Shown here: in pieces, positions 35,965 through 48,353 of the stretch
Numbering within the stretch: the stretch's first letter is position 1
How the letters are laid out: each line of letters starts with the position of its first letter
Assembly (NCBI RefSeq): GCF_001632745.1
Contig: NZ_LQRT01000003.1
Span: forward strand, 1-64,000
Direction of reading: 5' to 3'
From: Aquimarina aggregata
GTDB lineage: Bacteria; Bacteroidota; Bacteroidia; Flavobacteriales; Flavobacteriaceae
Length of the DNA stretch: 64,000 nt
Translations under genes and position numbers: made by a program
The notes under the pieces: model-generated
What the model was told of the DNA's origin: nothing
Database searches by the model: none
Seen by the model: only the letters and a program-made list of their open reading frames with translations

Positions 35965-36687
35965 ATGAAACATTTACTAACATCAGTGCTTCTATTTTTA
36001 ACAATATATAGTTATAGTCAACAAAAAGTTGAGTATGACGCTAAGGATGGAATTACTATCACTGCAGATTTGTATGACGCAAAAGGTAGTGATGCATTTA
36101 TAATTCTTTTTCATCAAGCTGGTTGGAGTCGAGGAGAATATAAAGAAATTGCTCCAAAGTTAAATGCACTTGGTTATAAATGCTTAGCTGTAGACCAGAG
36201 ATCGGGAGGTGGTGTTAATGGTGTTCAAAATGAAACTAATGCCTTAGCCAAAAAGAAAGGTAAGAAAACTGCTTATGTTGATGCTTTTCAAGATTTAGAA
36301 GCTTCTGTAGCTTATGTAAAAAAAACATATAAACCTAAAAAGCTCATTATTTGGGGGAGTTCATATTCTTCTGCCCTTGTTTTAAAATATGCTGGAGATT
36401 ATCCTGATGCTATCGATGCTGCATTATCATTTTCTCCTGGAGAATATTTTGGAGATAAAAAATTTATTACTAAAAGTGCTAGTCATATAAAAGCACCCGT
36501 ATTTATTACTTCTGCACAAAATGAAAAAGAAAGTTGGTCGGGAATCTACGATGTTATTCCTTCTAACAAGAAACAATCTTTTCTTCCTAAGACTAAAGGT
36601 AATCATGGGGCAAGAGCCTTATGGGATAAATTTCCGGATAGCAAAGAATATTGGGCCGCAGTAAAAGGTTTTTTGAATACTATTTAA
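35965..36687 (+). CDS. Exported alpha/beta hydrolase
   Basis: 240 residues with a signal peptide ending near SYSQ. Dienelactone-hydrolase-like alpha/beta fold: oxyanion region LFHQAGWSRGEY, nucleophile Ser in WGSSYSSAL (G-x-S-x-S), Asp near the VFITSAQNEKE strand and His in KGNHGARAL. It probably hydrolyses an ester or amide in the periplasm; the substrate is unknown. Monocistronic, with its own terminator. Confidence 0.88.
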   Translation: MKHLLTSVLLFLTIYSYSQQKVEYDAKDGITITADLYDAKGSDAFIILFHQAGWSRGEYKEIAPKLNALGYKCLAVDQRSGGGVNGVQNETNALAKKKGKKTAYVDAFQDLEASVAYVKKTYKPKKLIIWGSSYSSALVLKYAGDYPDAIDAALSFSPGEYFGDKKFITKSASHIKAPVFITSAQNEKESWSGIYDVIPSNKKQSFLPKTKGNHGARALWDKFPDSKEYWAAVKGFLNTI

Positions 36688-36712
36688 ACAAAATCATTTC
36701 TTAAAAATTATC

Positions 36713-36754
36713 AAAAAGATTTCTAAACAGTATACTTGATTAGAAATCTTTTTT
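36713..36754. terminator. Hairpin terminator after the alpha/beta hydrolase gene
   Basis: AAAAAGATTTCTAA (36713-36726) pairs with TTAGAAATCTTTTT (36740-36753), ending in a T-run. It lies between convergent genes and could act on both strands. Confidence 0.85.
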
Positions 36755-36794
36755 ATTTGTTACTTGTTTTTTTGATTAAATCCTTAAAAAAATA

Positions 36795-37424
36795 TCATTT
36801 AGATGTAACTCTAAATCTTAATACAGTTTTTAATTTTTCTGGAGCTACTTTTCTAAAATCAGAAACATAAATTTCTCTATGTATTTTAGAAAGCCTACAA
36901 AGTTTTTTTTGTTCAGCAAAAGACTCCATAATTTTAAAGCTATCTAATTCATTATCATAACTTCCTAAATGCATCATTTGAACACATTTTCCTTCTTCTA
37001 TAGTTTCAAATTTTATATTTTCTAAAAATCTATATGGTTTTTTAACCTTAGTTAACTCAATCATTTCTTCAACGAAGATTTTTTCTACAAAATCAGGCTG
37101 TCTAATCATCAATTTAAAAACTAAATCGTTTTTATTGATCTTTCCATCAAAAATTTTCTTGGCTTCTTCATTTATATCCCAAACACCTTCAAGAGGATAT
37201 ACTGTATAATCTCTATAATCTTTACTGTTTCTTTCTTTCTTAAGTGTCATTTTTATGGCATATGAAACAGCATACAACACACCAATATATTCAGAAAACT
37301 CATCACTATTTGGATTACCTTCACCTTCTATTGCAAGAAATTGATATGTTGGCACATCTATTATTTCAGGTTTATTTTTAGGTAAATAAATCTCTTTTTC
37401 TTTTTTTCTCCATTCATGTTTCAT
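36795..37424 (-). CDS. GyrI-like small-molecule-binding domain protein
   Basis: 209 residues, soluble. The start (IIDVPTYQFLAIEGEGNPN) and the YAVSYAIKMTLKK helix are characteristic of the GyrI-like/UCP031644 family, whose SHV fold binds or hydrolyses small cyclic molecules. Some relatives are cyclopropanoid hydrolases; others are ligand sensors attached to MerR or AraC regulators. This copy is stand-alone. The substrate cannot be read from sequence. Confidence 0.88.
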   Translation of the reverse strand: MKHEWRKKEKEIYLPKNKPEIIDVPTYQFLAIEGEGNPNSDEFSEYIGVLYAVSYAIKMTLKKERNSKDYRDYTVYPLEGVWDINEEAKKIFDGKINKNDLVFKLMIRQPDFVEKIFVEEMIELTKVKKPYRFLENIKFETIEEGKCVQMMHLGSYDNELDSFKIMESFAEQKKLCRLSKIHREIYVSDFRKVAPEKLKTVLRFRVTSK

Positions 37425-37537
37425 AGTACATTATTGTTTAAAATTTAGAACATAATGCAAAAATAATCTGCAATAATGACAACCCTATGTCACTAATGAT
37501 TCTATATCTAATATCGAAAGAAGTATTGGTATAAAAC

Positions 37538-37576
37538 AATAGTCCCACTTTACAGTTTTACTAAAGTGGGACTATT
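37538..37576 (-). terminator. Hairpin terminator of the catalase-peroxidase gene
   Basis: AATAGTCCCACTTTA (37538-37552) and TAAAGTGGGACTATT (37562-37576) form a perfect 15-base-pair stem with a 9-base loop, 24 bases beyond the stop codon of the minus-strand katG. Confidence 0.9.
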
Positions 37577-37599
37577 ATAAGTTGCGATTTTTAAAAAGG

Positions 37600-39927
<2,328 letters not shown>

Positions 39928-40125
39928 TTAAATTTAGATGTATTTTCCGGTGAAAAAAAATTGATATTTTATATAAAGTTGCTCCTAAATAGATAATATC
40001 TATAACACAACATTGAAGGGTCTATATTTCATCTAATTACATTATTCCATGATTGTAGAGTGAATTAGGTATTAAACAATTTTATCATAACACTAATGCT
40101 ATTTTAATTATTTTTGTTTTCTATC

Positions 40126-42435
40126 ATGAAAGTTTGTATTGCCGAAAAACCAAGTGTTGCCAGAGAAATTGCTACTGTATTAGGAGCTAGTAGTAAATAT
40201 GATGGATATTATGAAGGTAATGGTTATGCCGTAACTTATACTTTTGGGCATCTGTGTACCTTGTTTGAGCCTAATGATTATAAACCATACTGGAAAAGTT
40301 GGGATCTTAATAATCTTCCTATGTTACCAGATAAGTTCAAAACTAAATTAGTCGACAATTCTGGTATTCAAAAACAATTTAATGTTATAAAAAAACTATT
40401 TGATCAGGCAACATTAGTAATTAATTGTGGGGATGCCGGTCAAGAAGGAGAGCTTATACAAAGATGGGTAATTGATCAAGCAAACTATAAAGGTGAAGTA
40501 AAACGCCTTTGGATTTCATCATTAACTACTGAAGCTATTAAAGAAGGATTTGAAAAACTACAACCTTCAGCTCAATACGATAATTTGTATTATGCTGGAT
40601 TTTCTAGAGCTATCGGGGATTGGTTGCTAGGTATGAATGCAACTAGGCTGTATACTGTAAAACATGGTGGATATAAACAAGTACTATCTATTGGTAGGGT
40701 ACAGACCCCAACATTAGCAATGTTAGTAAATCGTTTTAAAGAAATCTCAAATTTTAAGCCTCAACCCTATTGGGAGTTACAAACTGTATATAAGGATACA
40801 TTGTTTAACTGTGAAGAAGGAAGGTTTTTAAAGAAAGAAGAAGGAGAAACTTTTGCTAAAGTTGTAAAAGCGAGTGATTTCGAAATTCTCTCTATTACCA
40901 AGAAAAAAGGAAAAGAATATGCTCCTAAACTTTTTGATCTTACTGGTTTACAAGTTTACTGTAATACCAAATTTGGTTTTTCTGCAGATGAAACACTAAA
41001 AATAGCACAAAAACTATACGAACAAAAAGTGATCACGTACCCCAGAGTAGATACTACTTTTTTACCTAATGATGTGTATCCAAAAATACCAGGGATATTA
41101 CAAAAACTAACAAGTTATCAAAACCTTACTCAAACTATATTAGATAAGAAAATTAAAAAGTCCTCTAAAGTTTTTAATGATAAAAAAGTTACAGATCACC
41201 ATGCTATTATTCCTACAGGTGTACAAATGAACTTGCAATACAACCAACAAAAAGTATATGATATTATCACAAAACGTTTTATTGCTGTTTTTTATGACGA
41301 CTGTTTAGTTGCAAATACTACAGTAATTGGTAAAGCAGACACGGTTACTTTTAAAACTACTGGTAAAGAAATTATAGAAAAAGGCTGGAGAATAGTATTT
41401 GAAAACTCTAATACAAATCATAAAAAAGATAAAGACATATTACCCTCTTTTGAAAAAGGAGAAAAAGGACCTCATGAACCTTCTTTTTTAGAAAAACAGA
41501 CTAAACCTCCTAATCAGTTTACAGAAGCTACTTTGCTACGAGCAATGGAAACGGCTGGAAAACAAGTTGATGATGATGAAATGCGAGAGTTAATGAAAGA
41601 GAATGGTATAGGTAGACCTTCTACGCGCGCCAATATTATTGAAACATTATTTAAGCGGAAATACATAAAACGTAACAAAAAACAGATTCTTCCAACAGTA
41701 ACAGGAATACAACTTATTGATACAATACAAAATAAATTACTTACTTCTGCAGCGCTAACTGGGCAATGGGAAAAACAACTTAAAGAAATAGAAAAAGGTA
41801 ATTATCATGCTGCTAATTTTATTAAAAACATGAAACAAATGGTAGATCATTTGGTATATGAGGTTAGAACCGAAAAAAAGCGTGCTAATATTTCACACAC
41901 TAATTTGAATACTATTTCTAAACCTAAAAAAACAGTAAATACTACTATTAATGGAAAACCTTGCCCTAAATGTAAACAAGGTACTCTTTTAAAAGGAAAA
42001 ACAGCTTATGGATGTAGTCACTATAAAAGTGGTTGTAGTTTTATACTTCCTTTTTCTTTTAAGAAAAAGAAAATATCAGAAAAACAGTATTTACGTTTAC
42101 TAGAAAAAGGATGTACGGTTAATCTTAAAGGCTTTAAAGATAATACTGTAACTAAAGAAGGGTTAATTCGTTTTGATGATCAATTTCAATTAATATTAGA
42201 AGAAAAAAAAATCACAAAACCTTCTGCAAGTAAAGATGTACCTAATCCCATGCCTTGTCCCAAATGTAAAAAAGGAAACATTCTTAAAGGTAAAACAGCT
42301 TATGGATGTAGCCTTTATAAAAGTGGATGTAATTTTAAGTACGAGTTCAATACCATTCGCGAAAAAGCAAATGGTAAAACGTTAACTCCTGAATTAGTCT
42401 TTTCTTTACTTAATGAACAGATAAAAACCCCCTAA
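40126..42435 (+). CDS. topB: DNA topoisomerase III (type IA) with two C-terminal zinc ribbons
   Basis: I use ATG 40126, which gives MKVCIAEKPSVAREIATVLG, the standard Toprim start; a TTG at 40114 would add four residues. 769 residues: Toprim acidic motif (NCGDAGQEGEL), catalytic Tyr305 in ITYPRVDTTFLP, and IGRPSTRANIIETLF. The C-terminus has two similar zinc-finger units near residues 613 and 711 (CPKCKQGTLLKGKTAYGCS and CPKCKKGNILKGKTAYGCS) separated by about 98 residues, a duplication typical of Bacteroidota TopB-like proteins. It relaxes negative supercoils and decatenates DNA. TATTTTTG at 40109-40116 may be its -7 promoter box, giving a nearly leaderless message. Confidence 0.94.
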   Translation: MKVCIAEKPSVAREIATVLGASSKYDGYYEGNGYAVTYTFGHLCTLFEPNDYKPYWKSWDLNNLPMLPDKFKTKLVDNSGIQKQFNVIKKLFDQATLVINCGDAGQEGELIQRWVIDQANYKGEVKRLWISSLTTEAIKEGFEKLQPSAQYDNLYYAGFSRAIGDWLLGMNATRLYTVKHGGYKQVLSIGRVQTPTLAMLVNRFKEISNFKPQPYWELQTVYKDTLFNCEEGRFLKKEEGETFAKVVKASDFEILSITKKKGKEYAPKLFDLTGLQVYCNTKFGFSADETLKIAQKLYEQKVITYPRVDTTFLPNDVYPKIPGILQKLTSYQNLTQTILDKKIKKSSKVFNDKKVTDHHAIIPTGVQMNLQYNQQKVYDIITKRFIAVFYDDCLVANTTVIGKADTVTFKTTGKEIIEKGWRIVFENSNTNHKKDKDILPSFEKGEKGPHEPSFLEKQTKPPNQFTEATLLRAMETAGKQVDDDEMRELMKENGIGRPSTRANIIETLFKRKYIKRNKKQILPTVTGIQLIDTIQNKLLTSAALTGQWEKQLKEIEKGNYHAANFIKNMKQMVDHLVYEVRTEKKRANISHTNLNTISKPKKTVNTTINGKPCPKCKQGTLLKGKTAYGCSHYKSGCSFILPFSFKKKKISEKQYLRLLEKGCTVNLKGFKDNTVTKEGLIRFDDQFQLILEEKKITKPSASKDVPNPMPCPKCKKGNILKGKTAYGCSLYKSGCNFKYEFNTIREKANGKTLTPELVFSLLNEQIKTP

Positions 42436-42447
42436 AGAAAATTCCTG

Positions 42448-43230
42448 TTAGTGTATGATTTCTTTATCAAGTAAAACATCTAATTCTTGAATTAATTTAA
42501 TTAAATCTCTTTGATCTGCAGATACCGTAAAATATCTTACAAGTGGTATTTTTTCTCTATGAAGTTTAATTTTTCTATTTTCTTTAGTTATATAAGTCCA
42601 TTCATAGGGACCATTATTATTTGATTTTAATAATCTTCCTGGAGGTAATATCTCTCCATTTCTCGTTTTAGAGTACACAAACTTGCCTCCATTTAATTCT
42701 TCTGAACGATGAATTAAAATATTTCTTATTTGCGAAATTTTCTCTTTAATATTTCCATCAGAATATCGTTTAAGTTCTGTAAGTATTTCTAATAACGTTA
42801 ATTTTTCATACTCTGCAAACAAGGGCCTTAAATGATAGTATTGTAAATCTAAACCTTTTTCCTCGCGAATTGAATTTCCCCAATATGCTATTAGTACATT
42901 TTTACTTTTATATTCAGGTATCGTATCTGCAAGTTTCTCTATAACATTAAATCTAACCAGAGTTTCTTCTATTAATTTAGATTTGATCTGCTCATTGATT
43001 TTCTTAGTATTCTGACTTCTTTGATATTCTACTTGATCATTTTTCCATTCTTTATAAAAAAAAGACAATCCTCCTAATACAACAGATGATAAAAGAAACA
43101 AGACAAATCCAGAATTTAAAAATGTCCAAAGTGAAGAATTTGATTCTTTTGCTATTCCTATTTCTTTTATGACTTCTTGTCGATAAACCTCTTCTAATCG
43201 TATTTTATCTTTTTCAGAATTACTTAACAT
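42448..43230 (-). CDS. Hypothetical single-pass membrane protein
   Basis: 260 residues. One membrane helix near 34-53 (LNSGFVLFLLSSVVLGGLSF) follows a charged N-terminal segment. The remainder is a predicted helical soluble domain with an RNILIHRSEEL stretch that faintly recalls HEPN-type R-x4-6-H motifs, but no family is recognised. It converges on topB with 12 bases between stops. A minus-strand TACTTTTG box at 43265-43272 could be its -7 element. Confidence 0.75.
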   Translation of the reverse strand: MLSNSEKDKIRLEEVYRQEVIKEIGIAKESNSSLWTFLNSGFVLFLLSSVVLGGLSFFYKEWKNDQVEYQRSQNTKKINEQIKSKLIEETLVRFNVIEKLADTIPEYKSKNVLIAYWGNSIREEKGLDLQYYHLRPLFAEYEKLTLLEILTELKRYSDGNIKEKISQIRNILIHRSEELNGGKFVYSKTRNGEILPPGRLLKSNNNGPYEWTYITKENRKIKLHREKIPLVRYFTVSADQRDLIKLIQELDVLLDKEIIH

Positions 43231-43409
43231 GCTTTTTCTTTTAGGTTTTAATTTATATACTTTTCAAAAGTAGTATTTGCACATCGGATAGTAAATACCC
43301 AATGCCCAGTATATTTAACCATGGCTAAAACACAAAGAAGATAACCATTAAAAGTACCAATATATAAGACCGATTTACAAAACGATATCTTTAAAAAACA
43401 AACATACTC

Positions 43410-44096
43410 TTACGCATAACTATTAAATTTTTCGGTATTAAATCCAAATACGAGTAACCAAATAATAAATGATAAGATAAAAACTCCATTTTGCACAAAC
43501 ATTAAAAATGATACTGTTACGTCGGCCATTTGCAAGGCTCCCCCCATAAAAACAATAGCCGAGGCCAAAAGTCCCCATATACTAAGCCATGTCGGAATAA
43601 GCTTAACTTTATATAAGAAGTAATACAGCATAGATCCCCCGACACTATAGAACATTAACATTAAAAAATGCGACCAATAATACATATCATAGAGCATATT
43701 TGCTAAGACAGTATAATTTGTTTCAATAACAGTAGCACCGCTATTTGCAAAATCTGTACTCACAGAAAGTAGAGCGATATGGATAATATTACTTACGATT
43801 ATTACTATAAAATTTATCAACCCAATTCCAAAATAGGATATTGCAAGTCTTTGATTGTATTTTTTTATATATGGAAATACAAATATTGCAATCCCTAAAG
43901 CTATAATACTTGACAATATATCAGTATATATCGCTAACTTCATCTCGCTTACATGTGCTAAAACATGATTAAGAAAATCGATTGAGTTGGTCTTCACACC
44001 TGTAAGGTTTCTAAGAGCTGTACCCGTTCCACCTGTAATTACACTTGCCAAGAAAAGAAGGCCGAGAAGTCTTCCTGATTTTTTTGTGAGTTTCAT
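43410..44096 (-). CDS. DUF4386 membrane protein
   Basis: 228 residues, about six membrane helices. GRLLGLLFLASVITGG at the start and the SHFLMLMFYSVGGSMLYYFL and IPTWLSIWGLLAS segments match the DUF4386 family, which has no known biochemical role. Divergent from the ABC-F gene. No operon partner. Confidence 0.87.
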   Translation of the reverse strand: MKLTKKSGRLLGLLFLASVITGGTGTALRNLTGVKTNSIDFLNHVLAHVSEMKLAIYTDILSSIIALGIAIFVFPYIKKYNQRLAISYFGIGLINFIVIIVSNIIHIALLSVSTDFANSGATVIETNYTVLANMLYDMYYWSHFLMLMFYSVGGSMLYYFLYKVKLIPTWLSIWGLLASAIVFMGGALQMADVTVSFLMFVQNGVFILSFIIWLLVFGFNTEKFNSYA

Positions 44097-44190
44097 AATG
44101 ATTGGTTTTGATTAATGATACTGATTAGTAGTCACTTACACTTATTTGTTACATATAAAAGTTTGACACTTACAAATACAACTAATTTCT

Positions 44191-44219
44191 TTGGTATAGC
44201 TCACTTTTTTTTAGTTTTG
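44191..44219 (+). promoter_or_regulatory. Bacteroidota-type promoter (TTG ... TAGTTTTG) of the ABC-F gene
   Basis: A -33 box TTG at 44191-44193, an 18-base spacer, and a -7 box TAGTTTTG at 44212-44219 fit the TTG / TAnnTTTG consensus used by the Bacteroidota primary sigma factor. The predicted transcript would start near 44225 and give a leader of about 13 bases before ATG 44238. Best promoter match noticed in the window. Confidence 0.65.
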
Positions 44220-44237
44220 CATCTTTAATACAACAAT

Positions 44238-45878
44238 ATGATTTCTGTAGACGGCATAGCAATAGAATTTAGTGGAGAGACCCTGTTTAACAACGTTTCT
44301 TTTGTGATTAATGAAAATGACAAAATTGCGTTGATGGGGAAAAACGGAGCAGGTAAATCTACTATGATGAAAATAATTGCTGGAGTTCAAAAAGCCACGC
44401 GAGGTCATATCAGGTATCCAAAAGAAGCTGTTATTGCATACTTGCCTCAACACCTATTAACAGATGATAATTGTTCTGTTTTTGAAGAAGCATCAAAAGC
44501 CTTTGGCCATATTACGGCCATGCAGCAAGAAATGGATCATCTAAACAAAGAACTCGAGACGCGAACAGATTATGAATCTGAGGAGTACATGAATATTATA
44601 CAAAAGGTAACTGATTTAGGCGAAAAATTCTATGCCATTGAAGAAGTAAATTATGATGCTGAAATAGAAAAAGCTCTACAAGGTTTAGGATTTAAACGAG
44701 AGGATTTTAAACGCCCCACTAGTGAATTTAGCGGAGGATGGCGTATGCGTATTGAACTTGCTAAAATTTTACTTCAAAAACCCGATCTTATTTTACTTGA
44801 TGAACCTACAAATCATGTAGATATAGAATCTGTTATCTGGCTCGAAGACTTCTTAATTAATAAAGCAAAAGCCGTAATAGTAATCTCTCACGACAAAGCT
44901 TTTATTGATAATATTACCAATCGTACAATAGAAGTTACAATGGGAAGAATTTATGATTATAAAGCTAATTATTCTCATTATCTTCAATTAAGAGAAGATC
45001 GTCGTGCACATCAAATTAAAGCATATCAAGAACAACAAAAATTTATTTCTGATACTAAAGAGTTTATAGATAGGTTTAAAGGAACATATTCTAAAACTAA
45101 TCAAGTCAACTCTAGGGAACGAATGCTAGAGAAACTTCAAATCATAGAAATCGATGAAATCGATACCTCTGCATTAAAACTTCGTTTTCCTCCCTCAATG
45201 CGTTCAGGAGATTATCCTGTAATCGCAAAAGAATTATCTAAAAGTTATGGCGAGCATATTGTTTTTAAAAATGCCAGTCTATCTATTGCTCGTGGTGAAA
45301 AAGTATCTTTTGTTGGACGTAATGGCGAAGGAAAATCCACGATGATAAAAGCTATCATGGGTGAAATTGATTTTGAAGGAGAATGCGCATTAGGTCATAA
45401 CGCCAAAGTTGGATATTTTGCGCAAAATCAAGCATCTTTATTGGATTCTAGTCTTACTGTTTTTCAAACTGTTGATGAAGTCGCTGAAGGTGATATCAGG
45501 ACTCAAATTAAAAATATATTAGGTCAATTTATGTTTAGCGGAGATGATATTGATAAAAAAGTATCTGTACTATCCGGAGGTGAAAAAACACGTTTAGCAA
45601 TGGTTAAACTATTGCTTGAGCCAGTAAATGTTCTTATTCTTGATGAACCTACAAATCATTTAGACATTAAATCCAAAGATGTACTAAAAGAAGCCTTATT
45701 AGCCTTTGATGGCACTTTGATATTAGTATCTCATGATCGAGATTTTTTACAAGGTCTATCTCAAAAAGTATTCGAATTTAAAAACAAAAGAGTCATTGAA
45801 CATTTTGAAACCATAGATGAGTTTTTGATTAGGAATAGAATAGAGAATCTAAAGCAAATTGATCTGAAAGCCAATTAA
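44238..45878 (+). CDS. ABC-F family ATPase (translation factor type)
   Basis: 546 residues, two ABC cassettes with no membrane domain. Walker A GKNGAGKST and GRNGEGKST; signatures FSGGWRMR and LSGGEKTR; Walker B LILLDEPTNH and LILDEPTNH. An interdomain linker (about residues 240-310, rich in Lys/Glu) is the P-site tRNA interaction motif region. Most like YbiT/EttA housekeeping ABC-F proteins, which act on stalled or initiating ribosomes, rather than antibiotic-resistance members. It has its own promoter (44191-44219). Confidence 0.93.
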   Translation: MISVDGIAIEFSGETLFNNVSFVINENDKIALMGKNGAGKSTMMKIIAGVQKATRGHIRYPKEAVIAYLPQHLLTDDNCSVFEEASKAFGHITAMQQEMDHLNKELETRTDYESEEYMNIIQKVTDLGEKFYAIEEVNYDAEIEKALQGLGFKREDFKRPTSEFSGGWRMRIELAKILLQKPDLILLDEPTNHVDIESVIWLEDFLINKAKAVIVISHDKAFIDNITNRTIEVTMGRIYDYKANYSHYLQLREDRRAHQIKAYQEQQKFISDTKEFIDRFKGTYSKTNQVNSRERMLEKLQIIEIDEIDTSALKLRFPPSMRSGDYPVIAKELSKSYGEHIVFKNASLSIARGEKVSFVGRNGEGKSTMIKAIMGEIDFEGECALGHNAKVGYFAQNQASLLDSSLTVFQTVDEVAEGDIRTQIKNILGQFMFSGDDIDKKVSVLSGGEKTRLAMVKLLLEPVNVLILDEPTNHLDIKSKDVLKEALLAFDGTLILVSHDRDFLQGLSQKVFEFKNKRVIEHFETIDEFLIRNRIENLKQIDLKAN

Positions 45879-45890
45879 ATTACGCCTTAA

Positions 45891-46388
45891 TTACTCACTA
45901 TTTAGTATTACTTCCTCAGATGTTAATCCAAAAATAGGCGGTGTTTTTACTTTTAAGATGCTCAAATACAAATACAATTGACCTCTATGATGTACTTCAT
46001 GTTCTACCATTGCTCTTAACCATTTCCATATCGTAATATCTATTCCTCCCGGAGTTTTACATTTATTGTTCAAATCTTCTATTTTCAATTTTGAAAAGAT
46101 ATCCATAGATTCTTTATTGAGTGTATTATAAAACATAATAACTTCATCGTATCCTTTGGCATATGTTGTACCACAACCATTATATAAACTTGGTTTATAT
46201 TGTACTGTTTCGGCATACATGTATCGCTCTATTGTGGCTAAATGCCGAATTATATCACCTATAGAAAATTTTCCTTCTTGATATGTCCATTCTATATGTT
46301 CTGGAGGAACATAGTCAAAAAGCTTTCTGGTTCTATTCTTAATTTTTGAATAGTACTCCAAAAAGCTTTCTATATTATTTATTTGCAT
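45891..46388 (-). CDS. DinB-family protein
   Basis: 165 residues, the four-helix bundle of DinB/YfiT-type enzymes. His residues in GDIIRHLATIERY and MVEHEVHHRGQLYLYL fit the family's metal triad. Members are thiol-dependent transferases or of unknown function. It lies 10 bases downstream of acs on the same strand, so it may be read as the last gene of the acetate operon, although its role is probably unrelated. Confidence 0.88.
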   Translation of the reverse strand: MQINNIESFLEYYSKIKNRTRKLFDYVPPEHIEWTYQEGKFSIGDIIRHLATIERYMYAETVQYKPSLYNGCGTTYAKGYDEVIMFYNTLNKESMDIFSKLKIEDLNNKCKTPGGIDITIWKWLRAMVEHEVHHRGQLYLYLSILKVKTPPIFGLTSEEVILNSE

Positions 46389-46398
46389 ATAGTATAAA

Positions 46399-48306
46399 TT
46401 ATAATGCTTTATCCATAATTTCTTTTACAACTTCTGGATTTAACAAGGTACTAGTATCTCCTAAATTACTGGTATCTTTTGAAGCTATCTTACGCAAGAT
46501 ACGTCTCATAATTTTACCACTTCTAGTTTTTGGTAACCCTGGAACAAATTGTATTTTATCTAATTTTGCAATAGGGCCTATCTTATCTGTAATCTGTTGA
46601 TTTACTTCTTTACTTAGATTATCGCGATCTCTAGACTCTCCTGTTTCTTTTAAAATAACATATCCGTAGAGTGCATTTCCTTTAATATCATGTGGAAATC
46701 CTACTATCGCAGATTCTGCTACAGCCGGGTGCTCATTTATAGCATCCTCGATCGGTGCCGTTCCCAAATTATGTCCCGAAACAATGATAACATCATCTAC
46801 TCTACCTGTAATCCTATAATACCCTACTTCATCTCGTAAAGCACCATCTCCTGTAAAATATTTATTTTCAAAGGCAGAAAAATAAGTCTCTTTAAAACGT
46901 TTGTGATTACCCCAAATTGTTCTTGCCATTGATGGCCATGGAAACTTAATACATAAACGACCATCAACTTGATTCCCTTTAATTTCAATACCGTTTTCAT
47001 CCATTAGAGCCGGTTGTATTCCAGGCATTGGTAAGGTAGCATAAGTTGGTTTTGTAGGTGTCGAATATGGGATTGGAGAAATCATAATCCCTCCTGTTTC
47101 TGTTTGCCACCAAGTATCTACAATAGGGGATTTTTTATCTCCAACATGATCATTATACCAATGCCATGCCTCTTCATTTATTGGCTCGCCCACTGTTCCT
47201 AATACTTTAAGACTGGATAAGTCACGATTGGTAACATAATCCAAGTTTTCTTTTGCCAATGCTCTTATTGCGGTTGGTGCTGTATAAAATTGAGTGATTT
47301 TATGTTTTTGCACAATGTCCCAAAAACGTCCAAAGTCCGGATATGATGGCACCCCTTCGAACATAACAGTAGTCGCTCCGTTAGCCAATGGCCCATAAAC
47401 AATATAAGAGTGACCTGTAATCCATCCTATATCAGCTGTACACCAGTAAATATCATCTTCTCTATATTGAAATACATTTTTAAAAGTGTAAGCCGTATAT
47501 ACCATGTATCCAGCAGTAGTATGCAACATTCCTTTTGGCATACCTGTAGATCCAGAAGTATATAAAATAAACAAAGGATCTTCTGCATCCATAATTTCAG
47601 GTACACAGTCTTTATACGCGGCTTCCAATAATGGCTCCAGCCAATGATCTCTCCCTGATTTCATTTGGATATCAGAACCTACACGCTTAGCCACTAAAAC
47701 AGATGAGATTCCCGAACAATCTTCTAATGCTTCATCTACAATACCTTTTAGATCGATGGTCTTTGCACCACGATATGAACCATCTGATGTAATCACCATT
47801 TTGGCTTCACAGTCATTAATTCTTGTGGATAATGCTGTTGCAGAAAACCCTGCAAAAACGACTGAATGTACTGCACCTATTCTAGCACAAGCTAATACAG
47901 AAATAGCCAATTCGGGAATCATTGGCAAGTAGATACAAACCCTATCTCCTTTTGCTATACCTTGCTCTTTTAATACATTAGCAAATTTACATACACGTTC
48001 ATGTAATTGTTTATAGGTTATATGCTGTGCATCCTCGTTCGGGTCATTGGGTTCAAACAAAATGGCTGTTTTATGTCCTCTATTACGCAAATGACGATCG
48101 ATACAATTTTCTGTTATATTTAATTGAGCCCCTTCAAACCATTTAATTTCAGGTTTTGTAAAATCCCAACTCAACACATTATCCCATTTTTTCCTCCACA
48201 TAAAGTGTTCCTCTGCTACTTCTGCCCAGAATGTTTCTGGATCTCGAAGGGATTTTCGATATACTTGGTAATATTCTTCTAGATGTTTTATGTGATAATT
48301 ACTCAT
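46399..48306 (-). CDS. acs: Acetyl-CoA synthetase
   Basis: 635 residues. AMP-binding signature LYTSGSTGMPKGMLHTT, TWWQTETGGIMISP, GRVDDVIIVSGHNLGT, and the C-terminal TRSGKIMRRIL with the Lys that is acetylated for regulation. It converts acetate, ATP and CoA to acetyl-CoA. It closes an operon containing an acetate symporter, porin and two-component system, so growth on acetate is well supported. Slightly shorter than the 652-residue E. coli enzyme but complete. Confidence 0.96.
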   Translation of the reverse strand: MSNYHIKHLEEYYQVYRKSLRDPETFWAEVAEEHFMWRKKWDNVLSWDFTKPEIKWFEGAQLNITENCIDRHLRNRGHKTAILFEPNDPNEDAQHITYKQLHERVCKFANVLKEQGIAKGDRVCIYLPMIPELAISVLACARIGAVHSVVFAGFSATALSTRINDCEAKMVITSDGSYRGAKTIDLKGIVDEALEDCSGISSVLVAKRVGSDIQMKSGRDHWLEPLLEAAYKDCVPEIMDAEDPLFILYTSGSTGMPKGMLHTTAGYMVYTAYTFKNVFQYREDDIYWCTADIGWITGHSYIVYGPLANGATTVMFEGVPSYPDFGRFWDIVQKHKITQFYTAPTAIRALAKENLDYVTNRDLSSLKVLGTVGEPINEEAWHWYNDHVGDKKSPIVDTWWQTETGGIMISPIPYSTPTKPTYATLPMPGIQPALMDENGIEIKGNQVDGRLCIKFPWPSMARTIWGNHKRFKETYFSAFENKYFTGDGALRDEVGYYRITGRVDDVIIVSGHNLGTAPIEDAINEHPAVAESAIVGFPHDIKGNALYGYVILKETGESRDRDNLSKEVNQQITDKIGPIAKLDKIQFVPGLPKTRSGKIMRRILRKIASKDTSNLGDTSTLLNPEVVKEIMDKAL

Positions 48307-48353
48307 TGTGGTTAACTTTTATATTTATGTTTTTTTATTCTAATTTTTCTTAT

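Noticed and set aside
40114..40125. TTG start for topoisomerase III
   Set aside because: The ATG at 40126 gives the standard Toprim N-terminus; the extra four residues are not needed.
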